A DNA stretch of 64,000 nt from Sepiola atlantica. Taxonomy: Eukaryota; Mollusca; Cephalopoda; Sepiida; Sepiolidae. The translations under genes were made by a program, and so were the position numbers. The DNA is taken from assembly GCA_963556195.1 (NCBI GenBank), contig OY744551.1, forward strand, positions 8,560,635-8,624,634. The letters are read 5' to 3'. The notes under the pieces were generated by a model. It had not been told where the DNA came from, made no database searches, and saw only the letters and a program-made list of their open reading frames with translations. Below are positions 53,191 to 63,540 of the stretch, piece by piece (position 1 is the stretch's first letter; every line of letters starts with the position of its first letter).

Positions 53191-53918
53191 TTTTAAATTT
53201 AAACGTGGTCAAATTTACCATGACTGGTAAAAAGAATTACCCAAATTGGCACCACTTTTATGTCCCCTTACGAAGATTAAAATCAATATATAATGCTACT
53301 AAACCTTATGTCTAGAATCCTTATTCCAATTTTAATTAAAATCATTTTGATGCTACAAAATGTCTAAAATTTAAGGCTTAAGCATAAGGGAGTCTTAAGA
53401 AGAAATTGAAATCCAGTGGATCTTGCTTAATTGGTGACAGCATCCTCCCAGGGATGACTATGGATCAAATTCAATGCAAATCTGAAATATTTTCAAATCG
53501 AAGGTTGTGTCTATATTATTCCTCTTAAAAACTCTTTAAAATACTCCAAAGAAACTGAAATTTCAGAAAATTTATTTATTGTTAAAATTCTACAAAATTC
53601 GGAGGTGCCTGAATTTTCACGAATGCCTTTTATCCCCTTTTATCCCCTTTTTATCGCTTTGCATGAAACTAAATTAAAGTATATATAGCCCACATTACCT
53701 ACCCTTCTGCCTAACAGCTGTGTTCCAAAATTCATTATAATCGTTTAATTAGTTTAGGAGTGAATCCTCTACATAGAAATACATAAACATCTACGCTTAC
53801 CTAACTTTATGTACAGATAAATATTTTACTAATGTCCAAATATTTGCTGCCCCACCTCCTCCCTCACTCCATTTGGTAATAGAGAGAATTCTTAACAAAT
53901 TATTTTCATCTCTTTCAG
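53191..53918. other. Intron sequence, no element recognised
   Basis: Lies between the satellite and the IPT1 exon. No repeat matches seen except CCTTTTATCCCCTTTTATCC near 53627. Confidence 0.45.
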
Positions 53919-54070
53919 TTCTACCCCTCGAAAGGTCCTGTCGAGGGCGGAACTCTGCTGACCATTACCGGAGAAAATTTGGGTAAAACCTTCCACGATA
54001 TCAAAAGAGGTGTGACCGTTGCAGGATCTCATTGTGAACCTATACAATCTCAATACGTGCCAGCTCAGAA
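53919..54070 (+). CDS. Plexin exon: IPT1, first part (152 bp)
   Basis: Acceptor CATCTCTTTCAG and donor GTAAGT. Enters in phase 0, leaves two bases (AA). Encodes FYPSKGPVEGGTLLTITGEN and onward to SQYVPAQ. The GPxxGGTxLTIxGxNLG signature is the IPT/TIG fold of plexins, and the following VAGSHCEP strand carries the conserved Cys. IPT domains form the stalk of the receptor ectodomain. Confidence 0.95.
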
Positions 54071-54084
54071 GTAAGTAACTCTTC

Positions 54085-54430
54085 ACCTTATCCCATCTTC
54101 CTCTCTTCTGTCTTTGAAATAATGTTTTCCTTATTACTATCAAATAAACTATTTCTCTGATGATCAGCAATGTTAACTAAAGACTATATATTTCTCTTGA
54201 CTTTGCTGTGAAACGTGTGTAAGATATAAAAAATTTATCACGTTTTTTTTTGTTTACTTTCAACTTATCCCATCTTCCTCTCTTCTGTCTTTGAAATAAT
54301 GTTTTCCTTATTACCATGAAATAAACTATTTCTCTGGTGATCAGCAATGTTAACTAAAGACTATATATTTCTCTTGACTTTGCTGTGAAACGTGTGTAAG
54401 ATATAAAAAAAATTATTACGTTTTTGTTTA
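54085..54430. repeat. Tandem duplication of about 175 bp after the IPT1 exon
   Basis: Two almost identical copies (54087-54236, 54262-54420) with CTTATCCCATCTTCCTCTCT and GTGAAACGTGTGTAAGATAT. The first starts 15 bp after the donor. Confidence 0.92.
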
Positions 54431-54439
54431 CTTTCATTC

Positions 54440-54640
54440 ACCCCAGACAAGGCATATTGCTGCTGTGGATTAGGGGCCAGAATTATAGGAAACATCCTAA
54501 TTGAGAAAGGTGTGCAGCGAAATGTTTGTTTACATTACATTTAAATTTCTCCATGTCGGTACAGTCAGGGAAACAGGGAGCAGGGAGGGAGTTCTAAAGG
54601 CTGGCATCTCGAGGAAAGAAACTGTTAGAGTAGAAACTAC
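54440..54640 (-). mobile_element. LINE 3' tail fragment (minus)
   Basis: Minus strand ends ...GCCTTGTCTGGGGTGAA as in the tail at 14750-14790; coding remnants TVPTWRNLNVM-like upstream. Confidence 0.5.
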
Positions 54641-54675
54641 CCTCAAAAAAGGAGGAGGTACTGCCTGCGAAGGTG

Positions 54676-54797
54676 TTATCATAACAACAGAACAGATACT
54701 ACACGACTCCCCAACCCCTCCTTCCAAAAAAGAGGAGGGGAATGTAATCCCTGGGAGGATGGTATCGTCATCGCAGAACAGATACTACACTACTAGT
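54676..54797 (-). mobile_element. Two U2-head fragments (minus)
   Basis: AGAACAGATACTACAC (complement of the U2 GTGTAGTATCTGTTCT) occurs at 54689 and 54775 with AGGAGGGG-type SINE body between. Confidence 0.5.
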
Positions 54798-54819
54798 CAA
54801 ATATAAAACAATCAGTTAA

Positions 54820-55090
54820 ATCCCATCCATTCACTGTGGAGGTCCCCAGATGCCGGAGAGCCTTCTACTCCAATAGCTTCTTTCCTCGAGCTGCCGACCT
54901 CTGGAACTCCCTCCCTGCTCCCCGACTGTACCGACATGCAGAGGTTTAGAACTAATGTAAACAGACATCTCGCTACACAGCTTCCAACTAAGAATGGCAC
55001 CCAAAACCTACACCCTAATTCTCAGTAGCCCCTTACGTCTACAGTTGCAGAGTGACTTGCTAAGGGTGAAATATGTTTTTTAAAAAAAAT
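54820..55090 (+). mobile_element. CR1/L2-like LINE 3' end fragment
   Basis: HPFTVEVPRCRRAFYSNSFF then LWNSLPAPRLYRHAEV parallels 14520-14660, followed by the 3' UTR CCCTTACGTCTACAGTTGC and an A-rich end. Confidence 0.7.
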
Positions 55091-55256
55091 ATTTTTTTAA
55101 AAACAAACAAAACGGGGAAGTAATTGTATTTGTCACTACAGAGTTACTGACCTTTGTTTAGAACAAAAAATATCTTCGCGAAAACAGCTTTGTTTAAAAA
55201 AAACACACCGAAAATACAAACTGCAAGTAAAAACACTACGGTTAAAGCCTAATATA

Positions 55257-55640
55257 CAGGGTGGGCCAAAATAAGGGTCCTATCTTTAAATTTGAATAAC
55301 TTGAATTTGAATAACTTCCACAAAATAAAAGTTAAACTCACCAAACTTTATGTATATGTAGACTGACCCTTCCGAGATTTTTTGAAATAAACAAAACAAA
55401 TTTTAGCCGAAAAACACTTCTTAAAACTTACAAAAACTAAAGTATTGTTTTTTACACTGTTTTGAGTTTTTTAAGCAAAAATAATGTTTTCTAAATGAGG
55501 GTACGTTCCTTAGGGCTAATACGGCTCATGCTTGCTTCGGAAGGGGTCCTTTACTTATTCTAAAAAAAAAATTATAAAAAATCAATAAATAAAAAATTTA
55601 TGAATTTTTAAAAATAGGACCCTTATTTTTGCCCACCCTA
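55257..55640. mobile_element. MITE with CAGGGTGGGCC termini, copy 2 (384 bp)
   Basis: Nearly identical to 3387-3752 but with 18 additional bases (AAATGAGGGTACGTTCCT region, about 55493). Left flank TATA; right end reads CCCTA instead of CCCTG. Confidence 0.88.
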
Positions 55641-55744
55641 TATAAAGTAAAGTTGGCCTCTTTATCGTTTCTTTGTCATCAATAGCTTTCTTCCTACAAA
55701 ATCAATATTAGAGCCTGTTTTTTTTTTTGTTGTTTTTTTTTTTT

Positions 55745-55860
55745 TAACGTAGTTCACCCCAAACAAGGCAGGCCGCCACTGTAGACGTAAGGGGCTACTG
55801 AGAAGAAAGAAAAGGGGAGAAGGTTGGGAGGTCAACCTAAACTGGTTTATCAGTTCCTTT
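55745..55860 (-). mobile_element. LINE 3' tail (minus)
   Basis: GTTCACCCCAAACAAGGCAG ... CACTGTAGACGTAAGGGGCT is the complement of the LINE tail at 14745-14792, with a T-run at its poly-A end. Confidence 0.65.
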
Positions 55861-56983
55861 GGTCGACCGTTGTAGCATGTTGTTAAGAATAAAATGCAAT
55901 TCGATTTAATTTCTTTCCAGAAAATACTTTAACCGGATCGGAATTATTTTCATATGAATGCATTCTTAAAAGGTGACGTAATTCTGTATTTGTAAATGCA
56001 GAGTTACTTTCCTTTGTTTGTAAGAAAAAAATATTATTTGTGAGAAAACAACAGCATTGTTTTAAAAAACCAAAAGACAAACAAATTAAAAACACCAACG
56101 GACAACGCTAGATAGAGGCAGATAGATATAAATATTATTTAGTTCAATTAGACATACACACTTACTATTTTCTTTCCAAAAATCTTCCCATCTGCAGAAC
56201 ACATTAAGACGTGACTGCCTCCCTGAGGACTGAAACATGATCCTATTTAAATCTAATGTCGACAAACAATTGCCATAAACCGTCCAACTTGCATCATGTT
56301 GGGATTAAAATAATCCTGTAAATAAAGTTCAATTCTCGCACGTGAGAATGGGGTAACAATGTGCAGATAAATCATCAAACGAGAATTATAGGACGAAAGC
56401 CTGAGAGAACGAACACAAAAAAAAACAGAATGTAGTTTCACAGCAATTTTACTAAGAAAGAGCAAGGTGCAGTCATAGAATATTTACAAACAGTTTTCAA
56501 AGTTCAGTTAGGCATTGGTGAATTTTAGAGGGGGTTTGCGAAAACGTGGTTCACGAGAACTTATCTGTATAGAGTTTGGGTAACTGCGGGAGGTCATTCT
56601 CTGTGACTGCCGTCGTGGGCTGTTGTCACTGAGGATGCCAGCCGATGTGTTGCTGACTTGAGCGGAGTCGTCGAAAAAGGGGCGGGAAACCGTGTGCAAG
56701 GGTTTTTAAGGGCTGGCTCACATGACACCTAAGGGAATAGGAGTTGCAATGCCTGACAGCCAATCCGTGAGGGGGGCTTAAATAAATTCCAACATTCATT
56801 CCATTCGTCCTTTTCAATTCTCTCATAATATTCTTCATCATTTAACTGATAATTTATCCATCTCATTAACCTTTATCCTCGAGTGGCTTTTAGTCTTGAT
56901 AAGTGGTGACTCATTAGTAATTTTTTTTTTTTTCAGAATTAAAACCCGGGTAGAACTTATGGGATGACCTCGTAGTTCCTATT
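55861..56983. other. Gene-free stretch
   Basis: Minus-strand frames at 56508-56841 show no known domain; the block is less AT-rich than its surroundings and could be a retroelement leader, but nothing confirms it. The phrase TTATCCTCGAGTGGCTTTT at 56874 recurs at 18939. Confidence 0.35.
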
Positions 56984-57180
56984 TACTTGTCTCCCCACAA
57001 GGTCGGTTTTTAATGTGGGGAAAATCCAGCTCCCCCAAAAGGGGAGGGGTACTCTGGATTAGAACAAAAATAAAAATTACCTCAGTCTAGAAGAATTTCT
57101 CCTTCACTGACCGAGGATAGAAAAGACGAAACGTAGTATCAGAACAGATACTACCCTGTGCTCCTAACCAAAAAAAAGGC
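56984..57180 (-). mobile_element. U2-headed SINE-like fragment (minus)
   Basis: Minus strand starts GGTTAGGAGCACAGGGTAGT then ATCTGTTCTGATAC, a diverged U2-like head, and its body (CCACAAGGTCGG...TGTGGGG) recurs at 61960-62045. Confidence 0.5.
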
Positions 57181-57639
57181 ACACATTTACTTTTCATTTC
57201 AAAATCATTTTTTTTAATTGTTTATCCCGGACAACGCAGATTTGTCTTGCTTTATGTGTAATATAATCCTGCTGGTTTGTTGTTTAAAGTTTTTTTGGGG
57301 GGGGGGGGGGACATAAAACTCCAATCAATTTTGACTCCCTGAGGCTCGGCCATAATTTTCTAATTTGATCGCATTTGTTATATTTCTTGATTTTTTTTTT
57401 TTTTTTCCCCTACGACCAAATTAATCGCCAGTCGGACTTGATGCTTGATTATCCAGCCTTGTTTTATGGCAATAAAAATGCGACGCAGAAATATTGAAGC
57501 TGAAAAGGCGACAAAGACCGAATGAAATCTCCGGAGGCGATACTCACCGTGATTAATGGCCAATTCAGCTGTTTTCGTTAATGATTTTAGATTTTGAACC
57601 AACATCACACAATTTCACAACTTGTCATATTCTTTAGCT

Positions 57640-58640
57640 ATTTTCGTAGTTATTTTTCGGTTTCATAGCTAGTTTTAGTTTTGTAGCTATTTTCTTTTTT
57701 ATAGCTATTTTCTGTTTTATAGCTATTTTCTGTTGTCTGTTAGATATTTTCTGTTACCTCTTAGCTATTTTCTTTTTTATAGATATTTTCTGTTTTTACA
57801 GATATTTTCTTTTTTAGCTATTTTCTGTGTTTTTTAAGCTATTTTCTGTGTTTTTTAAGCTATTTTCTGTTTTTTAAGCTATTTTCTGTTTTTTAAGCTA
57901 TTTTCTGTTTTTTTTAGCTATTTTCTGTTTTTAGCTATTTTTTTTTTATAGATATTTTCTGTTAGATATTTTCTTTTTTAGCTATTTTCTGTTATTTTAG
58001 CTATTTTCTGTTTCATAGCTATTTTCTTTTTTATAGCTATTTTCTGTTTCGTAGCTATTTCCTTTTTTATAGCTATTTTCTGTTTCATAGCTATTTCCTT
58101 TTTTATAGCTATTTTCTGTTATCTCTTAGCTATTTTCTTTTTTATAGATATTTTCTGTTTTCTTTTAGATATTTTCTTTTTTAGATATTTTCTTTTTTAG
58201 CTATTTTTTATTTTAACTATTTTCTTTTTTAGCTATTTGTTATTTTAGCTATTTTATTTTTTAGCCCTTTTTTGTTATTTTAGCTATTTTCTTTTTTATA
58301 GATATTTTCTGTTTTATTTTAGATATTCTCTTTCTTAGCTATTTTCTGTCATTTTAGCTTTTTTTGTTATTTTAGCTATTTTCTTTTTTATAGGTATTTT
58401 CTGTTATCGTTTAGATATTTTCTTTTTTTAGCTATTTTCTGTTATTTTAGCTATTTTCTCTTGTACTTTTATAGCTATTTCCATTTTCATAGGTATTTTC
58501 TATTTGTTACAGATATTTTCTATTTTTTACAGGTATTTTTTAGCTATTTTCTGTTTGTATAGTTATTTTCTTTTTTAAGCTATTTTCTGTTTTTAAGCTA
58601 TTTTCTGTGTTTTAGCTATTTTAATAGCTATTTTCTGCAG
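57640..58640. repeat. AGCTATTTTCTGTTTT minisatellite
   Basis: About 1 kb of units of 17-22 bp with variable T-runs. Confidence 0.93.
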
Positions 58641-58715
58641 TTATTTCAGAATAACATACAGTGCATATAATAACAGTATTCTACGCAAACACAGCTGCCA
58701 TTCAGACACATAGAA

Positions 58716-58770
58716 CGAAGCAACCTAACGAAGCAACCTAACGAAGCAACCTAACGAAGCAACCTAACCC
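58716..58770. repeat. GAAGCAACCTAAC tandem repeat
   Basis: Four perfect 13-bp units. Confidence 0.9.
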
Positions 58771-58970
58771 TCAATTAGACACATGGGCTTAGATTCATTA
58801 AAGCTCCGTTGTCTAACAACTGACTTAGTTAACAAGCACAAAATTACTAACCATCTCACTAACCGCAACGCAGAGCAACTTTTTTAGTCTCCGTATGCGG
58901 GAGACATACTTACAAAGTCAGAAAACAGCACAAAACAATTTTTTCACGCTCAGAATTTTTTTTTTTTTTT

Positions 58971-59525
58971 TATGGAAATCGCTTCAGACAAGGCATGAAG
59001 CCACTTAATGTAAGAAGCTAACAAGAACAAAATATGATTATCGCAAAGACAGGAGATGCTTATTGACCTTAGTCTTGAACAGACAAAGGCTATAGGTAGG
59101 AGGAAAACAGTCAGCAGGAAGAGAGTTCCACAAGCCTGCAGTTCTTGGAAATAAGCTACTGGAAAAGGAAGCAGTATTACAATGAGGTATCAAAACAGCT
59201 GATTGATGAAGACCACTAGACCGAGTCAAACGAGCTGAAACAAAAGAAGCAGGGAGTAGATCACATAATTCTGAAGAACACATACCGTAATAGAATTTAT
59301 AGAAAAGACTGAGACTAGCAACATCACGTCTGTGAGAGAGAGAAAGAACGCAGAGAAGAAAGAATAGGGGCAATCACAATTACAAACACGTTTCTGCACC
59401 TTATCAAGAACCCTCAAATGGGACAGAAATTCACCAGCCGAAATATAACAACAGTACTCCATACATGGTCTGATTACTTGCATCAGTTGTTGCTGTGGAG
59501 ACACTGCATCCTTTGAAACCCTCAT
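58971..59525 (-). mobile_element. CR1/L2-like LINE 3' end (minus)
   Basis: Minus strand: VIRPCMEYCCYI, LDKVQKRVCN, a frameshift, SHRRDVASLSLFYKFYYGMC, FPRTAGLWNSLP and KTKVNKHLLSLR, then the 3' UTR ending in CATGCCTTGTCTGAAGCGAT. This tail is shared with the SINE family at 18191, 43091 and 62060. Confidence 0.78.
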
Positions 59526-59730
59526 GTTTCCCGAAATTTGGCCAAACTTACACTTACGTCTTTAATTTAGAAGAGTTACGTAAAAAGGAGAAAAGGGAAA
59601 ATAAGATATCTGAATAGCAAGGCATGGCCTCGAGTTATGCATTACGTAGAATGATGGCTTGTTGTCAACTTAAAGTGCTCAATCTTGCTAGAGCTTTGAA
59701 TAATATTTTTTATTTTTTTTCTTATTTCAG

Positions 59731-59833
59731 GATTGTATGTCGAACTGGCAGCAGCAGCATCAAAGCTGGATATGTCCGTGTTGTTGTCGCTCGCATAACT
59801 TCTGCCAAATCGGATTTTAACTATGAATATGTT
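59731..59833 (+). CDS. Plexin exon: IPT1, second part (103 bp)
   Basis: Acceptor TTTCTTATTTCAG and donor GTAAGT. Completes the split AA-G Lys codon and ends in phase 0. Encodes IVCRTGSSSIKAGYVRVVVA and onward to FNYEYV. The IVC strand and the aromatic end strand (NYEYV) complete IPT1. The segment is short and lacks the extra Cys pair of A-type plexins, which points towards the B type (inference). Confidence 0.92.
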
Positions 59834-59869
59834 GTAAGTAAAACAGTTTCTTCTGAGTAGATTTTGGGG

Positions 59870-60960
59870 GATTCAAATCTAACATATAAAGTTATCTTGT
59901 CGGATATTTAAAGTCAGACTCAAATAGTCAAGCCAATTTTCATTTGTTATTGTTGTACCGTGTTATAGGCAATATATTAACATATTTCACTACAATTTAG
60001 ATTTTTTTTAAATGTAATCTGCTCAAGACAATTTGATGATACGAAACATTTAGCTAATCACCTGAAACTAAAAAAATCAGCAAAGGGAATAACACATATT
60101 TTAAATCTAGCATATTATATTATCTTGTCAGATTTTTTTAGTCGGACCAAAAACAGCCTTTAATCTGACAAATCAATCTTTTGACGAGACAATTTTATTT
60201 GTTATTGTTGTACAATGTTATTGGCAATATAATAATGTACTTTGCTACAAGTTATTTGAAAAAATACATTAGTCCGGCCAAGATAATTTTGTAATATTTT
60301 GAAAAGTCACACATTGGAAACGTTGCTGAAATGGCAATAATAAGGAGAATATTTTTTTTAAATATTTAGAAAACCTGCACAACGCAAATTATTTGTTTTT
60401 TAAAATAAATTATTTATCTACTTTAAAAACATTTTTTTTTAAACTTGAGTACTTTCGGTAATAAATACCCTTATCAGAAGTATAAGCATATTTTTTTCTT
60501 CCTCTTCTTTTTCTTCCTGACTGAGACATATTTATCGCAGTCAAGTTGAAATTCGTCCTGGTGTTATCGACGACAATGTTGATATGGCTGTGTAGCACGC
60601 GGTTACCGAAAGTACTCAAGTTTCAAAAAAAAATTTTTTTTAATGTTTTAAAAGTAAATAAATAATTTATTTTAAAAAACAACTAATTTGCATTGTGCAG
60701 GGTTTCTAAATATTTAAAAAAATATTCTCCTTATTATTAATTTTATAATATTAAACATATTTAGCTAATCACCGAAAAATTAAAATCAGTAAGGGAAATA
60801 CCTCATATTTTTAATCGAACAACTAAAGTTATCTTGTCGGATTTTTAAAGTAAGACTCAAATAACCTTTAAGATAACAAAAACTTTGTTTCTGACTAGCC
60901 AATTTTTATTTGTTATTGTTGTACCATGTTATTGGTAATATAATAACGATAAACTATGTA
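59870..60960. repeat. Three tandem copies of about 220 bp filling the 1.2-kb intron
   Basis: Copies near 59880, 60110 and 60760 share ATCTTGTCGGAT-type, TTTATTTGTTATTGTTGTAC and TTTAGCTAATCACC-type words. A foldback element sits between copies 2 and 3. Confidence 0.8.
60337..60738. mobile_element. Foldback MITE with arms of about 126-137 bp
   Basis: Arms 60337-60462 and 60602-60738 are inverted (AATAATAAGGAGAATATT and complement; CTTGAGTACTTTCGGTAA and complement). The centre has no known domain. Confidence 0.88.
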
Positions 60961-61029
60961 TGATAATGGTTCTTTTTCAAGTTTCTTTTAAGAATTAAAC
61001 TGTTTGTAACCAAATAATTTTTCTTTTAG

Positions 61030-61166
61030 GTCCCAGGCATTTCTGGCCTTCATCCAAAAAGAGGTCCCATCGATGGCGGCACGCACGTAACAGTTAGGGG
61101 AGCCCATCTTGATGCTGGGTATAAGAAGTCCATCACAATCGCAGGCTTGCCGTGTGAGATCAAAAG
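61030..61166 (+). CDS. Plexin exon: IPT2, first part (137 bp)
   Basis: Acceptor TTTTTCTTTTAG and donor GTAACA. Enters in phase 0, leaves two bases (AG). Encodes VPGISGLHPKRGPIDGGTHV then TVRGAHLDAGYKKSITIAGL and PCEIK. The HPxxGPxxGGTxVTVxGxxLDAG pattern is the second plexin IPT. The next exon lies beyond the window or was not recognised in 61167-64000. Confidence 0.95.
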
Positions 61167-61189
61167 GTAACATTTTAAACAAATTATCC

Positions 61190-61940
61190 ATAGTTCGTCA
61201 TGCTTAAGTTTGAAATAGCATGTTCATTGGTCTGTCACATTTAAGTTATAAATAACATTTTAGTTAACATGTCATGCTTAAGTTTGAAATAGCATTTTCA
61301 TTGGTCTGTCACATTTAAGTTATAAATAACTTTTGTTAGCATGTCATGCTTAAGTTTGAAATAGCATTTTCATTGGTCTGTCACATTTAAGTTATAAATA
61401 ACATTTTAGTTAGCATGTCATGCTTAAGTTTGAAATAGCATTTTCATTGGTCTGTCACATTTAAGTTATAAATAACATTTTAGTTAGCATGTCATGCTTA
61501 AGTTTGAAATAGCATTTTCATTGGTCTGTCACATTTAAGTTATAAATAACTTTTTTGTTAGCATGTCATGCTTAAGTTTGAAATAGCATTTTCATTGGTC
61601 TGTCACATTTAAGTTATAAATAACATTTTTGTTAACATGTCATGCTTAAGTTTGAAATAGCATTTTCATTGGTCTGTCACATTTAAGTTATAAATAACAT
61701 TTTTGTTAGCATGTCATGCTTAAGTTTGAAATAGCATTTTCATTGGTCTGTCACATTTAAGTTATAAATAACTTTTTTGTTAGCATGTCATGCTTAAGTT
61801 TGAAATAGCATTTTCATTGGTCTGTCACATTTAAGTTATAAATAACATTTTAGTTAATATGTCATGCTTAAGTTTGAAATAGCATTTTCATTGGTCTGTC
61901 ACATTTAAGTTATAAATAACATTTTTGTTAGCATGTCTGT
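61190..61940. repeat. 74-bp minisatellite beginning 24 bp after a splice donor
   Basis: About ten units of CATGTCATGCTTAAGTTTGA, AATAGCATTTTCATTGGTCT, GTCACATTTAAGTTATAAAT with small indels in the CATTTTAGTTA part. Confidence 0.95.
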
Positions 61941-61954
61941 CTCTATTTAGTTGC

Positions 61955-62310
61955 CTCCCCACGAAGACAGACACAAGGTCGGTTTTAAATGTGGGGGAAA
62001 AAACCTGCTCCCAAAAAGGGTCCTCTGGATTGGGACAAAAATAAGTGTGCTGACACCAGAATCGATTGGTACCACAGAAAATGCTTTGAAGTTTACTTTC
62101 GGCAGCTTCGTAACTTCTGCTTCCTTTATTTTGTCAGTCCTCACATTTCCTGAGCGATGTTTCTACCAAAGGGGGAAGAATTGCTGTTTTCTGGGTCGGA
62201 ATCTATCTAACACTCATCGTTGGCTAGTTTTTAACCTTGAAGTAGTATTTTTGTTAGTTCCTTGCATCAAGTGGCTTCATGCCTTGTCTGGAGCGATTTC
62301 CAATAACAAA
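61955..62310 (+). mobile_element. SINE with LINE tail, copy at the 3' end
   Basis: 61960-62045 matches 56984-57060; 62060-62307 is the SINE body and tail of the 18191 family, ending CATGCCTTGTCTGGAGCGAT. Confidence 0.75.
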
Positions 62311-63020
62311 AAAAATCCACAGAGATAGATTGTTCTCATTTCGTCACTCATGACCGGGAAGAAGTTATAAGTAAGTAATCTTTCTTTTATTCTTAGTATC
62401 GCCTCTAGTGAGGATTGAACCTTCAACCTCCAGAAGACTATCCCATAGAACTGATTGGTACTTACCACCACGCGTCCACATTTCTACCCGGTCATGGCCG
62501 AGGGATCTCAAAAATTCTGAAACCTTATCTTCGATTATTATCCCATGATTTTTTTCTGAAGCAAAAAAAAACAAAAAAAACTTCAGCAATTGTCTCCCGC
62601 TGATTGGGGATATAAAGAAAAAAAAAAGGGGGTTGCGTATCAGCGTATCAACCTACCTTGTTTTTTTCTTTCTTTAGTGATACTACAGTCCATCCCCCCT
62701 TTTCGCTCAATCACAGATCTTGGACTCTGGCCAAAGGAGAAAGATGGGGTTTCGTAGAAAAACTGACCCCTACCCCCCCGACCACCATCACCATCACACA
62801 CTCGCTCCAAAAAAGAAGAATCTGAAAGAAAACGCGAACGGGAAGACAAAAGAAAATGAATTGCGATTTTCTCAATTAGTTGCGAGGTATCATTGGTGGG
62901 CGGAAAAGAAAACGTTAAGTGGATCAGGAAAGTGATTTCTTCTGGAAATGCCATGGGAGGCTCCAAGGGACAAGATGAAGAACCACTGTCTTTTGTGGAC
63001 ATTATAGACGGATTGATGGA
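62311..63020. other. Gene-free stretch
   Basis: A good pyrimidine tract and AG occur at 62660-62680, but the following frame hits a stop without plexin similarity. Frames at 62720-63053 have no known domain. Confidence 0.4.
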
Positions 63021-63035
63021 GGTGTGTGTCGATGT

Positions 63036-63150
63036 GAATATATATATATACATGTGTGTGTATATATGTTTGTCGATGTATGTTTATATATATATATATG
63101 TATGTTGTATATGTATATATATATATATATATTCATATATGTGTATGTGT
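63036..63150. repeat. TA/TG microsatellite
   Basis: Mixed ATATAT and GTGTGT with TGTATGTT; produces Tyr/Ile/Cys-rich artificial frames. Confidence 0.9.
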
Positions 63151-63184
63151 CTATTTTTTTTTCTTATCTTTTTGTTTTTGCTGG

Positions 63185-63482
63185 AGATGGGGCATCCTAC
63201 CGGATGCCAGACATTCACCAGCTATTTCAGGCACTCCAGCCTAGAGATCTTTTTTAAGATTCTAACCGTCCCTTTATGTGCAATTTTTTGTATTTCTCTT
63301 GCACTCGGTTCACCGGGTATACTCGCCAGATAGTTTTTTAAATTCTTTTTCATTAGTCCTGTTGCTCCTATAATTATTGGGATGATGGAGATTTTCTTAA
63401 GATTCCAGTTTCTTTTCATGTCGTGCATAAGACCTTGGTATTTCGTAATCTTTTCCCTTTCTGATCTGTTCAATCCTGCATC
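63185..63482 (-). mobile_element. LINE 3' end (restriction-like endonuclease C-term), minus
   Basis: Minus frame DAGLNRSEREKITKYQGLMH, SIIPIIIGATGLMKKNLKNY and ASIPGEPSAREIQKIA, followed by a 3' UTR ending CATCCGGTAGGATGCCCC. It is the inverted counterpart of 63709-64000. Confidence 0.75.
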
Positions 63483-63540
63483 ATATATGTATGCGCATAT
63501 GTGTGTATAAACATATATTTGTGTATACACACATAAGTCC

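Noticed and set aside
62680..62830. Possible next plexin exon after TTTCTTTAG
   Set aside because: Phase fits, but the translation has no IPT similarity and meets a stop after about 47 codons.
63154..63333. 146-codon plus-strand frame at the right end
   Set aside because: It is microsatellite followed by antisense of the LINE 3' end.
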